NCBI RefSeq assembly: GCF_000757485.1
Contig: NZ_JPYO01000006.1
Coordinates: 1-48,979 of the forward strand
Reading direction: 5' to 3'
Source: Achromobacter sp. RTa
GTDB taxonomy: Bacteria > Pseudomonadota > Gammaproteobacteria > Burkholderiales > Burkholderiaceae_B
Length of the DNA: 48,979 nucleotides
The position numbers and the translations under genes were made by a program. Of this stretch, positions 17,081-28,142 are shown piece by piece; the stretch's first letter is position 1, and each line of letters starts with the position of its first letter. Below the pieces are notes generated by a model. It saw only the letters and a list, made by a program, of their open reading frames with translations, was not told the DNA's origin and searched no databases.

Positions 17081-18465
17081 CCGGCGAGAAAGACGCAGCC
17101 CCAGGCGGGGCGCCCAAGCCCGCCCCGCCCGACGGCCTGCCGACGCCGCGGCGCTATTGGGCGGCGGCAACCGTGATGACGGGCATCAGCCTGTCGGTGC
17201 TGGACACCACCATCGCCAACGTCGCGCTGCCCACCATCGCAGTCGACCTCAACGCTTCGCCGGCCCAGGCGGTCTGGATCGTCAATGCCTACAACCTGGC
17301 GGTGGTGACAATGCTGCTGCCGCTGTCGGCGCTGGCCGAACGCATCGGCTTTCGCCGCATGTTCACCTTCGGCCTGATGCTGTTCACGCTGGCCTCGCTG
17401 GGGTGCGCCCTGGCCGCCACGCTCTGGCAGCTGACGGCGGCGCGGGTGTTCCAGGGCATAGGCGCCGCCACGCTGATGTGCATGTTCGGCGGGCTGGTGC
17501 GCAATATCTATCCGCTGAAGCTGTTGGGCCGCGGGATCAGCATCAACGCCACCACGGTGGCCATCATGTCGGTGCTGGGGCCGACCATCGGCTCCGCCAT
17601 CCTGTCGGTGGCGCCCTGGCCCTGGATCTTCGCGGTCAACCTTCCCATCTGCATGCTGGCGATGCTGGGCCTGCGCCATCTGCCGGAGGTGCCGCGCAAC
17701 AACGTGAAGCTCGATTGGGTCAGCGCCCTGTTGTGCATGGTCACCCTGGGCGTATTCATCTCCGGGGTGGACATGATGGGCATGGACCTGCTGCGCGGCA
17801 TCGGCCTGGTCGCGATCGCGACGGTGGTCGGCCTGGTGCTGGTGCGCCGGGCCAGCCAGCAGCCGATGCCGCTGGTGCCGGTCGACCTGTTGCGCATCCG
17901 TCCGCTGGCCTTCGCCGTGGGCGCGTCGGCCTGCACGTTTGCGGCGCAGATGGCGTCCTATGTGTCGCTGCCGTTCTACTTCCAGCAGGTCCTCGGCCGG
18001 CCCTACCTGGAGGTGGGCATGCTGATGGGAGCCTGGCCCGTGGGCACCGCGATCATCGCCCCGCTGGCGGGGAGGCTGTCCGACCGTTATTCGGCCGCCA
18101 CCCTGAGCGGGGCCGGGGCGGCCACGATGGTGGCCGGCATGCTGTGGCTGGCGGCGCTGCCGGCCTCGGTGTCCAACTGGCCCATCATCGCGGGCATGTT
18201 CGTGGCGGGCACGGGATTCGGCTTCTTCCAGACGCCGAACAACCGGGCCCTGCTTTCGGCCGCGCCCCGTTCGCGCAGCGGCGCGGCGGGCGGACTGCAG
18301 GCCACGACCCGTGTGTTCGGCCAGAGTTTCGGCACGGCGCTGGTCGCCATCGCGTTCAGCATCAGCGTGGCCCATGGTCCGGGCCTGGCCCTGGTTCTGG
18401 GGACGGTTTGCGCCGGCCTTGCCGTGGTGGTCAACACCGTGCGGTTTACCAAGCTGAAGCCCTAG
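17077..18465 (+). CDS. MFS transporter, DHA2 (EmrB/QacA-like) family
   Basis: A 462-residue inner-membrane drug/H+ antiporter-like protein. The DHA2 signature [16 protein letters not shown] is in helix 1, with MFS loop and antiporter-type motifs further on ([19 protein letters not shown]). The probable start is GTG at 17077, inside the glmU stop (GTGA overlap); the next ATG (17175) would truncate helix 1. Substrate unknown. Cotranscription with glmU is likely. A hairpin and a repeat array follow. Confidence 0.85.
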   Translation: MTGEKDAAPGGAPKPAPPDGLPTPRRYWAAATVMTGISLSVLDTTIANVALPTIAVDLNASPAQAVWIVNAYNLAVVTMLLPLSALAERIGFRRMFTFGLMLFTLASLGCALAATLWQLTAARVFQGIGAATLMCMFGGLVRNIYPLKLLGRGISINATTVAIMSVLGPTIGSAILSVAPWPWIFAVNLPICMLAMLGLRHLPEVPRNNVKLDWVSALLCMVTLGVFISGVDMMGMDLLRGIGLVAIATVVGLVLVRRASQQPMPLVPVDLLRIRPLAFAVGASACTFAAQMASYVSLPFYFQQVLGRPYLEVGMLMGAWPVGTAIIAPLAGRLSDRYSAATLSGAGAATMVAGMLWLAALPASVSNWPIIAGMFVAGTGFGFFQTPNNRALLSAAPRSRSGAAGGLQATTRVFGQSFGTALVAIAFSISVAHGPGLALVLGTVCAGLAVVVNTVRFTKLKP

Positions 18466-18469
18466 CGCG

Positions 18470-18496
18470 GGCTCGTGTCTGACACCCGTACGAGCC
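18470..18496 (+). terminator. Hairpin terminator after the MFS gene
   Basis: GGCTCGT (18470-18476) pairs with ACGAGCC (18490-18496), followed by GTTCTT. The loop contains the first TGTCTGACA element of the repeat array, so terminator and repeat are interleaved. Confidence 0.5.
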
Positions 18497-18809
18497 GTTC
18501 TTCGGATTGGGGCAGGCGCTTCCCGGGTGTCAGACACCCGGCGGCGGCGAAGCAACCCGTCCCGTCATCTCGTACGAGCCGTTCTTCGGATTGAGGCAGG
18601 CGCTTCCCGGGTGTCAGACACCCAACGGCGCCGAAGTAACCCGCCCCGTCATCTCGTACGGGTGTCAGACACTTCCCGGGTGTCAGACACCCGGCGGCGC
18701 CGAAGCAACCCGTCCCGTCATCCCGTACGGGTGTCAGACACTTCCCGGGTGTCAGACACCCAACGGCGCCGAAGCAACCCGTCCCGTCATCTCGTACGGC
18801 TGTCAGACA
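18475..18809. repeat. Tandem array built on the palindrome GGGTGTCAGACACCC
   Basis: Eight copies of TGTCWGACA occur in 335 bp: 18476-18484, within 18525-18539, 18609-18623, 18660-18672, 18678-18692, 18729-18741 and 18747-18761, and at 18801-18809. Four are full GGGTGTC-A-GACACCC palindromes. The full copies are spaced 84, 69 and 69 bp apart, giving one longer unit (with CGAGCCGTTCTTCGGATTG) and then two shorter units. Each carries a CGGCGCCGAAGYAACCC segment and an ATCYCGTACG segment. The last element lies at the -35 position of the ugd promoter. The spacings are multiples of three, so the array is open in several frames; I see no sign that it is translated. Confidence 0.85.
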
Positions 18810-18832
18810 TCGCCGGGAGCCGCTCCTATAAT
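18803..18832 (+). promoter_or_regulatory. Probable ugd promoter
   Basis: A perfect TATAAT (18827-18832) lies 18 bp after a TCAGAC hexamer (18803-18808) that is part of the last TGTCAGACA repeat. The ugd start is 63 bp downstream. The promoter thus appears to overlap the edge of the repeat array. Confidence 0.5.
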
Positions 18833-18895
18833 GGCGACCTGCGCCCGGTTCTGGATATCGGGGGCAAGGCTTACCAATTTTTGAGGCGTTCAGGC

Positions 18896-20214
<1,319 letters not shown>

Positions 20215-20218
<4 letters not shown>

Positions 20219-21273
20219 AGATCCTGCAACTGAACTTCGAGAAAGGCTGGCGCGGGGGCGAACGGCAGACCCTCTATTGCATGCGCGCCTTCCGCAAGGC
20301 AGGCCACGACGTCGAAGTGATGTGCCGCGAAGGAGCGCCACTGGCCGAACGCGCCCGCCAGGAGGGCTTCGTGGCCCATACCTGCCGCAACGTGCCCGGG
20401 CAGCTGGCCTTTCTGGCCGGAGCCGGCCGCTACGACGTCGTCCACGCGCAGACGGCCAACACCATCACCTGGGCGGTCCTGACCAAATGGCTGCATCGCC
20501 GGCCGGTGGTCTTCTCGCGCCGCACCTCCTTCGTGGTGAAGCCCGGCGACGAATGGAAGACCGGTTTCAAGTGGCGCCACGCGGATCTGTTCGTGGCGAT
20601 CAGCGAGATGGCCGCGGGCGAGCCGCGCCGCCTGGGTATCGAGCCGGTCATCATCCGCAGCGCGGTCGAGCCGCACGAGATCAATGCCGAGAACGTCGCC
20701 AGCCTGGCGCGTGAATTCGGCCTGGCCGGCAAAAAGGTCATGGCCACGTCCGCCGCGCTGATCCGCGACAAGGATCCGGTGACGCTGGTGCGCGCCGTGG
20801 GCGAATTGGCCAAGACGCGCCGCGACTTCGTGTTCCTGCACTTCGGCGCGGGCGGAGACCGCGAGCAGCAGGCCAAAGACGAGGCGCGCAGGCTCGGCAT
20901 CGAGGGCGTCTACCAGTTTGCCGGCTTTCGCAAGGGCGTCGAAGATTTCTACAGCATCCTCGACGTGTTCGTCATGAGCTCCGAAGAAGAGGCCCTGGGC
21001 AGCAGCGTGCTGGACGCCTTCCTGCAGCGCGTGCCGGTGGTGTCCACCGATGCCGGCGGGCTCAAGGAAAGCCTGGCCGACGGGCGCGGCGTGCTGTGCG
21101 CCGTGGGCGATTTCCAGGCCATGGCGCAAGGCATGGCGCGTTGCCTGGACGACGCGGCGTTCCGCCAGGAAGTCACCGAGCGCGCCTATGAGTACGTCCG
21201 CAACGAGCACGACGTGCAAAAAATGGGCAACCGCTATCTGGCGCAGTTCGAGCGCCTGCTTGCCCGCCGCTGA
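20215..21273 (+). CDS. GT4-family glycosyltransferase
   Basis: A 352-residue GT-B-fold transferase. The N-terminal acceptor domain begins [19 protein letters not shown], typical of family 4. The C-terminal donor domain has the GT4 [13 protein letters not shown] segment (E-x7-type motif) and a preceding GAGGDRE loop. It is translationally coupled to ugd (ATGA), so it may use UDP-glucuronate or a derived sugar for LPS or another surface glycan; that link is inferred. No acceptor can be named. Confidence 0.8.
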
Positions 21274-21306
21274 ATCCCGGGGCATCGCGCAGGCGGCGCA
21301 TGGGTA

Positions 21307-21795
21307 TCAGGCCCGTACGTCGATCCGGGTTTCGAACTTGGCGCGATGCACCGAGAAAAAGGTGCGCACGTTGCGCACATTGGCCTGGGCGGTGAACGCC
21401 CGATGCACCAGCGCGTGATAGGCCGGCATGTCCTTCACTTGCGCGATCACCACGAAATCCGGCCCCGGCGAGACCCGGTAGCACTGCAGCACCGCGCGTT
21501 CGGCCAGCATGCTCTGCTCGAACTCGTCCAAGCGTTCCGCCGCCTGCACGTCCAGCGTGATTTCCACGATTGCGGTCAGCGTGCTGCCCAGTTTGCCGGC
21601 AGACAGAATGGCCACCTGCCGGTCGATCACGCCTTCGTCCACCAGCCGGCGGACGCGCCGCAGGCATGTAGGCGGCGATGCATGCACGCGCTGGGCGAGG
21701 TCTTGATTGGTCAGCGAGCTGTCTTCTTGTAACTGTTCAAGAATGCGCCGGTCCAGATCATCCAGTTCTGGCAGTGGAATCGGTGGATTCTGCAT
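21307..21795 (-). CDS. Lrp/AsnC family transcriptional regulator
   Basis: A 162-residue regulator. An N-terminal helix-turn-helix is seen (LDDLDRRILEQLQEDSSLTNQ; shown in part), followed by ASPPTCLRRVRRL. The C-terminal RAM ligand domain contains the GPDFVVIAQVKDMPAYH stretch. The start is ATG at 21793-21795; an upstream TTG in frame is less likely. It is divergent from glmS across a 151-bp AT-rich gap that contains a palindrome. Ligand unknown, probably an amino acid. Confidence 0.88.
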   Translation of the reverse strand: MQNPPIPLPELDDLDRRILEQLQEDSSLTNQDLAQRVHASPPTCLRRVRRLVDEGVIDRQVAILSAGKLGSTLTAIVEITLDVQAAERLDEFEQSMLAERAVLQCYRVSPGPDFVVIAQVKDMPAYHALVHRAFTAQANVRNVRTFFSVHRAKFETRIDVRA

Positions 21796-21880
21796 GGTTA
21801 ATTTCAAAAATCAGTTCTGGAAGAAAGATTATTTAATCACAAATATGTAAGGGAATTAATTTACATAAATGACCAGATAA

Positions 21881-21895
21881 AGAAATCAAATTTCT
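21881..21895. promoter_or_regulatory. Palindrome AGAAAT-CAA-ATTTCT, candidate operator
   Basis: A perfect 6-3-6 inverted repeat in the divergent lrp/glmS intergenic region. Lrp/AsnC proteins commonly bind AT-rich 15-bp palindromes next to their own gene, so autoregulation is likely, with possible influence on glmS 52 bp downstream. This is inference from position and symmetry. Confidence 0.4.
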
Positions 21896-21946
21896 TTGCG
21901 GGGCGAGCACAATGCGTCCGTACACGAACTTCCCGGAGCACTCCCT

Positions 21947-23779
21947 ATGTGCGGCATTGTTGGCGCCGTCGCCCAGCGCGACATCACCCCGATTCTTGTT
22001 GAAGGCCTCAAGCGCCTGGAATACCGCGGCTACGATTCCTGCGGCGTCGCGGTCTACGCCGACGGCCACCTGCGCCGCACGCGCAGCACGCAGCGCGTGG
22101 CCGAGCTGGCCGAACAGGTTTCGCAAGACAAGCTGCAGGGCTACACCGGCATCGCCCACACCCGTTGGGCGACCCATGGCGTGCCCGCCACGCACAATGC
22201 CCACCCGCACTTTTCGCATCTGGGCAACGACGAGCCGCGCATCGCGCTGGTTCACAACGGCATCATCGAGAACCACGATGAATTGCGCGCCGAGCTCCAG
22301 GCCGTCGGCTATGTGTTCGAAAGCCAGACCGATACCGAAGTGATCGCGCACCTGGTCAATCACCTGTATGCCGGCGACCTGTTCGAAGCCGTGCAGAACG
22401 CCGTGCGCCGCCTGCATGGCGCCTACGCCATCGCCGTGTTCTGCCGCGACGAACCGCATCGTGTGGTGGGCGCGCGCCAGGGCTCGCCGCTGGTGGTGGG
22501 CGTGGGCCAGAATGAGAACTTCCTGGCTTCCGACGCGCTGGCCCTGGCCGGCACGACCGATCAGATCATTTATCTGGAAGACGGCGACGTCGTCGACCTG
22601 CAGCTGTCGCGCGTCTGGATCGTCGACGCCAGCGGCAAGAACGTGGACCGCGAAGTGCACACCGTGCACGTGCACACCGGCGCGGCCGAACTCGGTCCCT
22701 ACCGCCACTACATGCAGAAGGAAATCTTCGAACAGCCCCGCGCGGTCGGAGATACGCTGCAGGACATCGAGTCCATCACGCCTGAACTGTTCGGCGACGA
22801 TGCCTACAAGATTTTCAAGGACATCGATTCCCTGCTGATCCTGGCCTGCGGCACCAGCTACTACGCCGGCCTGACCGCCAAGTACTGGATCGAATCGATC
22901 GCAAAGATCCCGGTGGCCGTGGAAATCGCCAGCGAATACCGCTATCGCGACAGCGTGCCCAACCCGCGTTCGCTGGTGGTCACCATCTCGCAGTCGGGCG
23001 AAACCGCCGACACGCTGGCCGCGCTGAAGCATGCCCGCTCGCTGGGCATGGAAAACACGCTGACCATCTGCAACGTGTCCACCAGCGCCATGGTGCGCGA
23101 GTGCAAGCTGTCGTACATCACGCGCGCCGGGGTCGAGATCGGCGTGGCCTCCACCAAGGCCTTTACCACCCAGCTCACCGCGTTGTTCCTGTTGACGCTG
23201 ACCCTGGCCCAAGTGCGCGGCAAGCTGACCGAAGAACAGGAATCCGAGCACCTGAAGGCCTTGCGCCACCTGCCCGTGGCCATTGGTTCCGTGCTCGCGC
23301 TGGAACCGCAGATCATGGCCTGGGCCGACCGCTTCGCCTCCAAGGAGAACGCCCTGTTCCTGGGCCGCGGCATGCACTATCCGATCGCCCTGGAAGGCGC
23401 GCTCAAGCTCAAGGAAATCAGCTACATCCACGCCGAAGCCTACCCGGCCGGCGAGCTCAAGCACGGCCCGCTGGCCCTGGTGACGGAGCACATGCCCGTC
23501 GTCACCATCGCGCCCAAGGACGAACTGCTGGAAAAGCTGAAGTCCAACATGCAGGAAGTGCGCGCCCGCGGCGGCGAGCTCTACGTATTTGCGGACGCCG
23601 ACAGCAAGATCCAGAGCGCCGAAGGCATGCACGTGATCCGCATGCCCGAGAACTACGGCAAGCTGTCGCCCATCCTGCACACAGTCCCGCTGCAACTGCT
23701 GTCGTACCACACGGCATGCGCCCGTGGCACCGACGTGGACAAGCCGCGCAACCTCGCCAAGAGCGTGACGGTCGAGTAA
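21947..23779 (+). CDS. glmS: Glutamine-fructose-6-phosphate aminotransferase (isomerising)
   Basis: A 610-residue enzyme making glucosamine-6-phosphate from fructose-6-phosphate and glutamine, the first step to UDP-GlcNAc. The N-terminal Ntn amidotransferase domain starts MCGIVGAV, with Cys2 as nucleophile. Two SIS domains follow ([23 protein letters not shown]; the second with [19 protein letters not shown]). The C-terminus [11 protein letters not shown] is the conserved end that serves as the Tn7 target in many bacteria. GGAG at 21934-21937 supports the ATG at 21947. It is directly upstream of the capsule locus. Confidence 0.97.
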   Translation: MCGIVGAVAQRDITPILVEGLKRLEYRGYDSCGVAVYADGHLRRTRSTQRVAELAEQVSQDKLQGYTGIAHTRWATHGVPATHNAHPHFSHLGNDEPRIALVHNGIIENHDELRAELQAVGYVFESQTDTEVIAHLVNHLYAGDLFEAVQNAVRRLHGAYAIAVFCRDEPHRVVGARQGSPLVVGVGQNENFLASDALALAGTTDQIIYLEDGDVVDLQLSRVWIVDASGKNVDREVHTVHVHTGAAELGPYRHYMQKEIFEQPRAVGDTLQDIESITPELFGDDAYKIFKDIDSLLILACGTSYYAGLTAKYWIESIAKIPVAVEIASEYRYRDSVPNPRSLVVTISQSGETADTLAALKHARSLGMENTLTICNVSTSAMVRECKLSYITRAGVEIGVASTKAFTTQLTALFLLTLTLAQVRGKLTEEQESEHLKALRHLPVAIGSVLALEPQIMAWADRFASKENALFLGRGMHYPIALEGALKLKEISYIHAEAYPAGELKHGPLALVTEHMPVVTIAPKDELLEKLKSNMQEVRARGGELYVFADADSKIQSAEGMHVIRMPENYGKLSPILHTVPLQLLSYHTACARGTDVDKPRNLAKSVTVE

Positions 23780-23797
23780 GGCCGGCGGCAGTATCGA

Positions 23798-23830
23798 GCA
23801 AAAGCCCACCCGCACGCGGTGGGCTTTTGC
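23798..23830 (+). terminator. Strong intrinsic terminator after glmS
   Basis: GCAAAAGCCCACC (23798-23810) pairs perfectly with GGTGGGCTTTTGC (23818-23830) around a 7-nt loop. The arm ends in T-rich sequence that continues as TTTTGC. It lies 18 bp after the glmS stop and separates glmS from the capsule operon. Confidence 0.9.
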
Positions 23831-23840
23831 TTTTGCGGGC

Positions 23841-24344
23841 CTTGCATATGCGAATACTCACTATCCCGAGGGCGGAAGTCAGGCTTTGTTATTTCTGAAT
23901 AATGACTGTATCCAGGCTGTTTTGGAATATGACATATCCTTGGGCGATTAATAAATAACCCCCTGATGGGTATTATGTTTTTTCATTTTGGTTAAACCGG
24001 ACCAAGAAAAACTCTTTTATATATTTGCTAACAACCTCGTGGCCGGTCCATGTTGCGGTTCATGTAATGAATGTAATTGTTTGAGGGATTTCCCTGGGTT
24101 TATTGCGACGAATCTGATTTATTTCCACAGCAATAAAAATTTTTAGAAAGAATTTTGCTGTCGGCCCCCTTTACGATTCGTTGGCTCATCGCTTGGCACG
24201 TTTAAGCGAGTATCGAGCTGTAAATATTCTTAAGCAATACGCCCGCCAAAGCTGAGAAAAACGTATTCGATTTCGCATCGATTTCGTGTCTCAGGGCGTC
24301 GATTTCTAGTGTCTCCGACACGACGAAAATAGTGAGGTCCCCCC
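23841..24344 (+). promoter_or_regulatory. AT-rich leader/regulatory region of the capsule operon
   Basis: About 500 bp without a convincing gene, clearly AT-richer than its surroundings. Visible elements are the palindrome ATATG-A-CATAT (23927-23937), an inverted pair ACAGCAA (24127-24133) / TTGCTGT (24155-24161) enclosing an A/T-rich loop, and a small hairpin GTGTC-TCC-GACAC (24309-24321) just before the tviB ribosome-binding site (GAGG, 24334-24337). Several TATAAT-like hexamers are possible and no single promoter can be chosen. The length and AT bias suggest silencer or activator binding and a structured 5' leader; this is inferred. Confidence 0.5.
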
Positions 24345-25622
<1,278 letters not shown>

Positions 25623-25661
25623 GTTCAGGCTCACTATCGATCACTAGAGGAGAGCCTCCGA

Positions 25662-28142
25662 ATGGCTGCTTTTACCACCGCTCCGATTGGCACCTGCCGC
25701 ATCCATACGCCGCTGCGCGATGCCGTGGGCCGCTACCCGATCAAGCTGCAACTCGGCCGCAACTACGGTTTCGTGCACACCAGCGCCGAGGCGCTGCAGC
25801 AGGCGCGATTCATGTTCGGCCAGGGCGACATCCCGGCTGACGTCCAGCGCGTGATCTTCCGGCCCTCGAACGGCGAGCAGGCGCGTAAAGGCACGCACAA
25901 GCCGGCTGACCTCTACGTGGTCGAACTGTCCTCGCGCAAGCTGCTGACCATAGACGGCTACCCCATCCAGTCCAACTACCTGGTGCGCTATTTCAGCGAA
26001 TTCTTCGCTGACCGCACGCGCACCCGGATGTTCTGGTCCATGGCGCACACCGACCGCCTGGCCGAACGGCGCGCCTTGCTGGATCAGGACCCTGTCTACA
26101 AGGGGCTGACCCCGGACGACCGCGAGCTGCTCGCCCGCATCGTCAAGCGCGATCAGACCGACGAAGAGATCGAGCAGGAAATGACGCAGCTGGTCGACCT
26201 GCTAGGCCGGGACAAAGTGGTGTTTGTCACACACGTCAATGCCTTGACGCCGGACAATGCGCCCATCGAGCAGCGTCAGCAGCTGATCGCCGCGGTGACC
26301 GCCAGCGCGCAACGCATCGGCGTGCCCTGCTATGACCCGACTCCGCTGATGAACAAGATCGGCCAGGCCGAAGCGATGGAAGACGGCGGGCTCGACCTGA
26401 CCCACTACACGCCAGCCTTCGCCGAGCGCCTGTGCGCCGAGTGGTTCAAGACCTACATGCGTCCTCGGATGGATGCTTCGACGACGCAGCCTTCCCCGCC
26501 CAAGCTTGGCGCGGAAGAAAGCGCCGACCGCATCGAGAAGCTGTGGGATTCGGGTGATCTGCGCGAAGCTTCGCGCCGGGTGCGCGACGTGCTGCGCCGC
26601 CACCCCGGTCTGCCCGACCACACCCTGCTGTTTGCGCGCATCCAGGAGGAACTGGGCGACTACGAAGGCTCGCTGGCGCTGCTGGGCAGCGCCGACGGCG
26701 CAGTGGCGTCGGGCAGCAAGGCCGAGCAGATCCTGATGCGCAACCAGTTCAAGCTGGGACGCTTCGATGTGGCGTACTCGCTCGCAGCCGGCCTGCTGGG
26801 CGACGAAATCGAAACCCCCGAGATCGTGCGGATCGCGGCGGTTTCCGCGGGCCACCTGGGTTATGGGGGTGAGACCTTGGGCAACTGGAAGCAGCTGTTC
26901 CGCATTTCCTCGCCGGAGGATGCGGGAGCGGTGGAAGCGGCCGACACGGTTCTTGCGCTGCTGCAAGCCAGCGGCGACATGGAAGCCGCCATACGTTGGG
27001 TCCATGAGGTCCGCGCCGCCATGCCCGCCTATGGCCGGGGTTTCGCCACGCTGTGGCGCGACCGCCTGCTGGCCGGGGACCGCGCGGAACTGCGCAACCT
27101 GGCTTCCGAATCGCCCGCGCTCAATGACGTCGACGCCCTGGAGCTCGTCAAGGAAGCGTCATGGCGGGGCTGCATCATGGCCGCCGCCACGCTGGCCGTC
27201 TCGTGCAAGCTGGCCAGCAGCGAGCAAGAGGACATCGTTGCCTGGCTGCATGGCCAGTCGCAGGCGTGGGCCGAAGAAGGCAACCGCGCGCTGGAAGAGG
27301 GGCGCCTGCGCGATGCGGCGGAGCGCATCTGCGCGCACCGCCTGCTGACTCCCGATGCGCTGGCCGGAGTGCGCGCTCAGCGCGCATTCGAACGCGCCCT
27401 GCGCCTGGGCGTGCGGGCCGCGCTGGTCGCGGGCAATCACAAGGAAGTCATCGACCTTACCGACATCGCGCTCGACAGCCAGATCGATTTTCCCGAGCTG
27501 CACGCCATGCGTGGCCGCGCGGCCGACGCGCTTGGCGACAAAAAGACCGCCATGCGGCACCTCGAACAGGCCGCCGCCGGCGACTCCGCTTCGTTCAGCA
27601 CGCAGCTGCACTACGCGCGGGTAGCCTTCCACGGCGGCTGGTACGGCGAAGCCATCGACGCCTACAAGACAGTGCTCGGCCACACCGGAGCGGATCAAAG
27701 CGCCAAGGACGAAGCGCAGCGTCAGCTGGGCCGGCTCGGCCCCCGCGCCATTCGCGGCGCCCGCGAGATCCTTTCCGCCGGCGATCACCAGGCAGCCTGG
27801 AACCTGCTGGAGCGCGTTGCGCAGTCATGGCCCGGAATGCCGGAAGTCGACCATGAAAAACGGCGCATCATCGCCGTGCTGTACGCCGAAGCGCGCGCGC
27901 TGGATTCGGCGAGCACGACGGAGCGCCTGGCTTTGGGCGAGCGGATCCTGAAGCTGGTTCCGGACGATCCCATTGGCCTGCGCCTGGCCGCGGTTGGCGC
28001 CATGCGCCTGCATCGTTTCGAACAGGCCCTGCCGTACTGGCGTGCGCTCCAGGAACGCTCCGAGAATCCTGCGCAGTTCGACCACTACATTGAACGCTGC
28101 CTCGTGTGGATCGAGAAGATCAACCGGAGGAAGGCAGCATGA
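25662..28142 (+). CDS. tviD: Vi polysaccharide O-acetyltransferase TviD
   Basis: An 826-residue cytoplasmic protein (S. Typhi TviD is about 831). TviD is the Vi polymer O-acetyltransferase, modelled as an SGNH-hydrolase fold with an atypical catalytic triad. Here the N-terminal ~270 residues fit that domain: IGTCRIHTPL at 9-18 with C12 where SGNH enzymes have Ser, then VTHVNALTPDN, and D245-LT-H248 as the expected Asp/His pair. Residues ~285-820 are helical TPR-like repeats. GGAG precedes the ATG. It overlaps tviE by ATGA, matching the reported TviD-TviE interaction. The residue assignments are mine. Confidence 0.85.
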   Translation: MAAFTTAPIGTCRIHTPLRDAVGRYPIKLQLGRNYGFVHTSAEALQQARFMFGQGDIPADVQRVIFRPSNGEQARKGTHKPADLYVVELSSRKLLTIDGYPIQSNYLVRYFSEFFADRTRTRMFWSMAHTDRLAERRALLDQDPVYKGLTPDDRELLARIVKRDQTDEEIEQEMTQLVDLLGRDKVVFVTHVNALTPDNAPIEQRQQLIAAVTASAQRIGVPCYDPTPLMNKIGQAEAMEDGGLDLTHYTPAFAERLCAEWFKTYMRPRMDASTTQPSPPKLGAEESADRIEKLWDSGDLREASRRVRDVLRRHPGLPDHTLLFARIQEELGDYEGSLALLGSADGAVASGSKAEQILMRNQFKLGRFDVAYSLAAGLLGDEIETPEIVRIAAVSAGHLGYGGETLGNWKQLFRISSPEDAGAVEAADTVLALLQASGDMEAAIRWVHEVRAAMPAYGRGFATLWRDRLLAGDRAELRNLASESPALNDVDALELVKEASWRGCIMAAATLAVSCKLASSEQEDIVAWLHGQSQAWAEEGNRALEEGRLRDAAERICAHRLLTPDALAGVRAQRAFERALRLGVRAALVAGNHKEVIDLTDIALDSQIDFPELHAMRGRAADALGDKKTAMRHLEQAAAGDSASFSTQLHYARVAFHGGWYGEAIDAYKTVLGHTGADQSAKDEAQRQLGRLGPRAIRGAREILSAGDHQAAWNLLERVAQSWPGMPEVDHEKRRIIAVLYAEARALDSASTTERLALGERILKLVPDDPIGLRLAAVGAMRLHRFEQALPYWRALQERSENPAQFDHYIERCLVWIEKINRRKAA

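Noticed and set aside
18475..18809. CRISPR-like appearance of the repeat array
   Set aside because: The palindromes are only 15 bp, the intervening segments are repeated rather than unique, spacing is irregular, and no cas gene is nearby.
23780..23840. Possible Tn7 insertion scar downstream of glmS
   Set aside because: The glmS end and terminator look native. No Tn7-like end (TGTGGG... inverted ends) or target duplication is visible.
24219..24232. TGTAAATATTCTTA, resembling an RcsAB box on the minus strand (as used for Vi control in Salmonella)
   Set aside because: The match is partial, and the Rcs phosphorelay is an enterobacterial system not expected in a betaproteobacterium.
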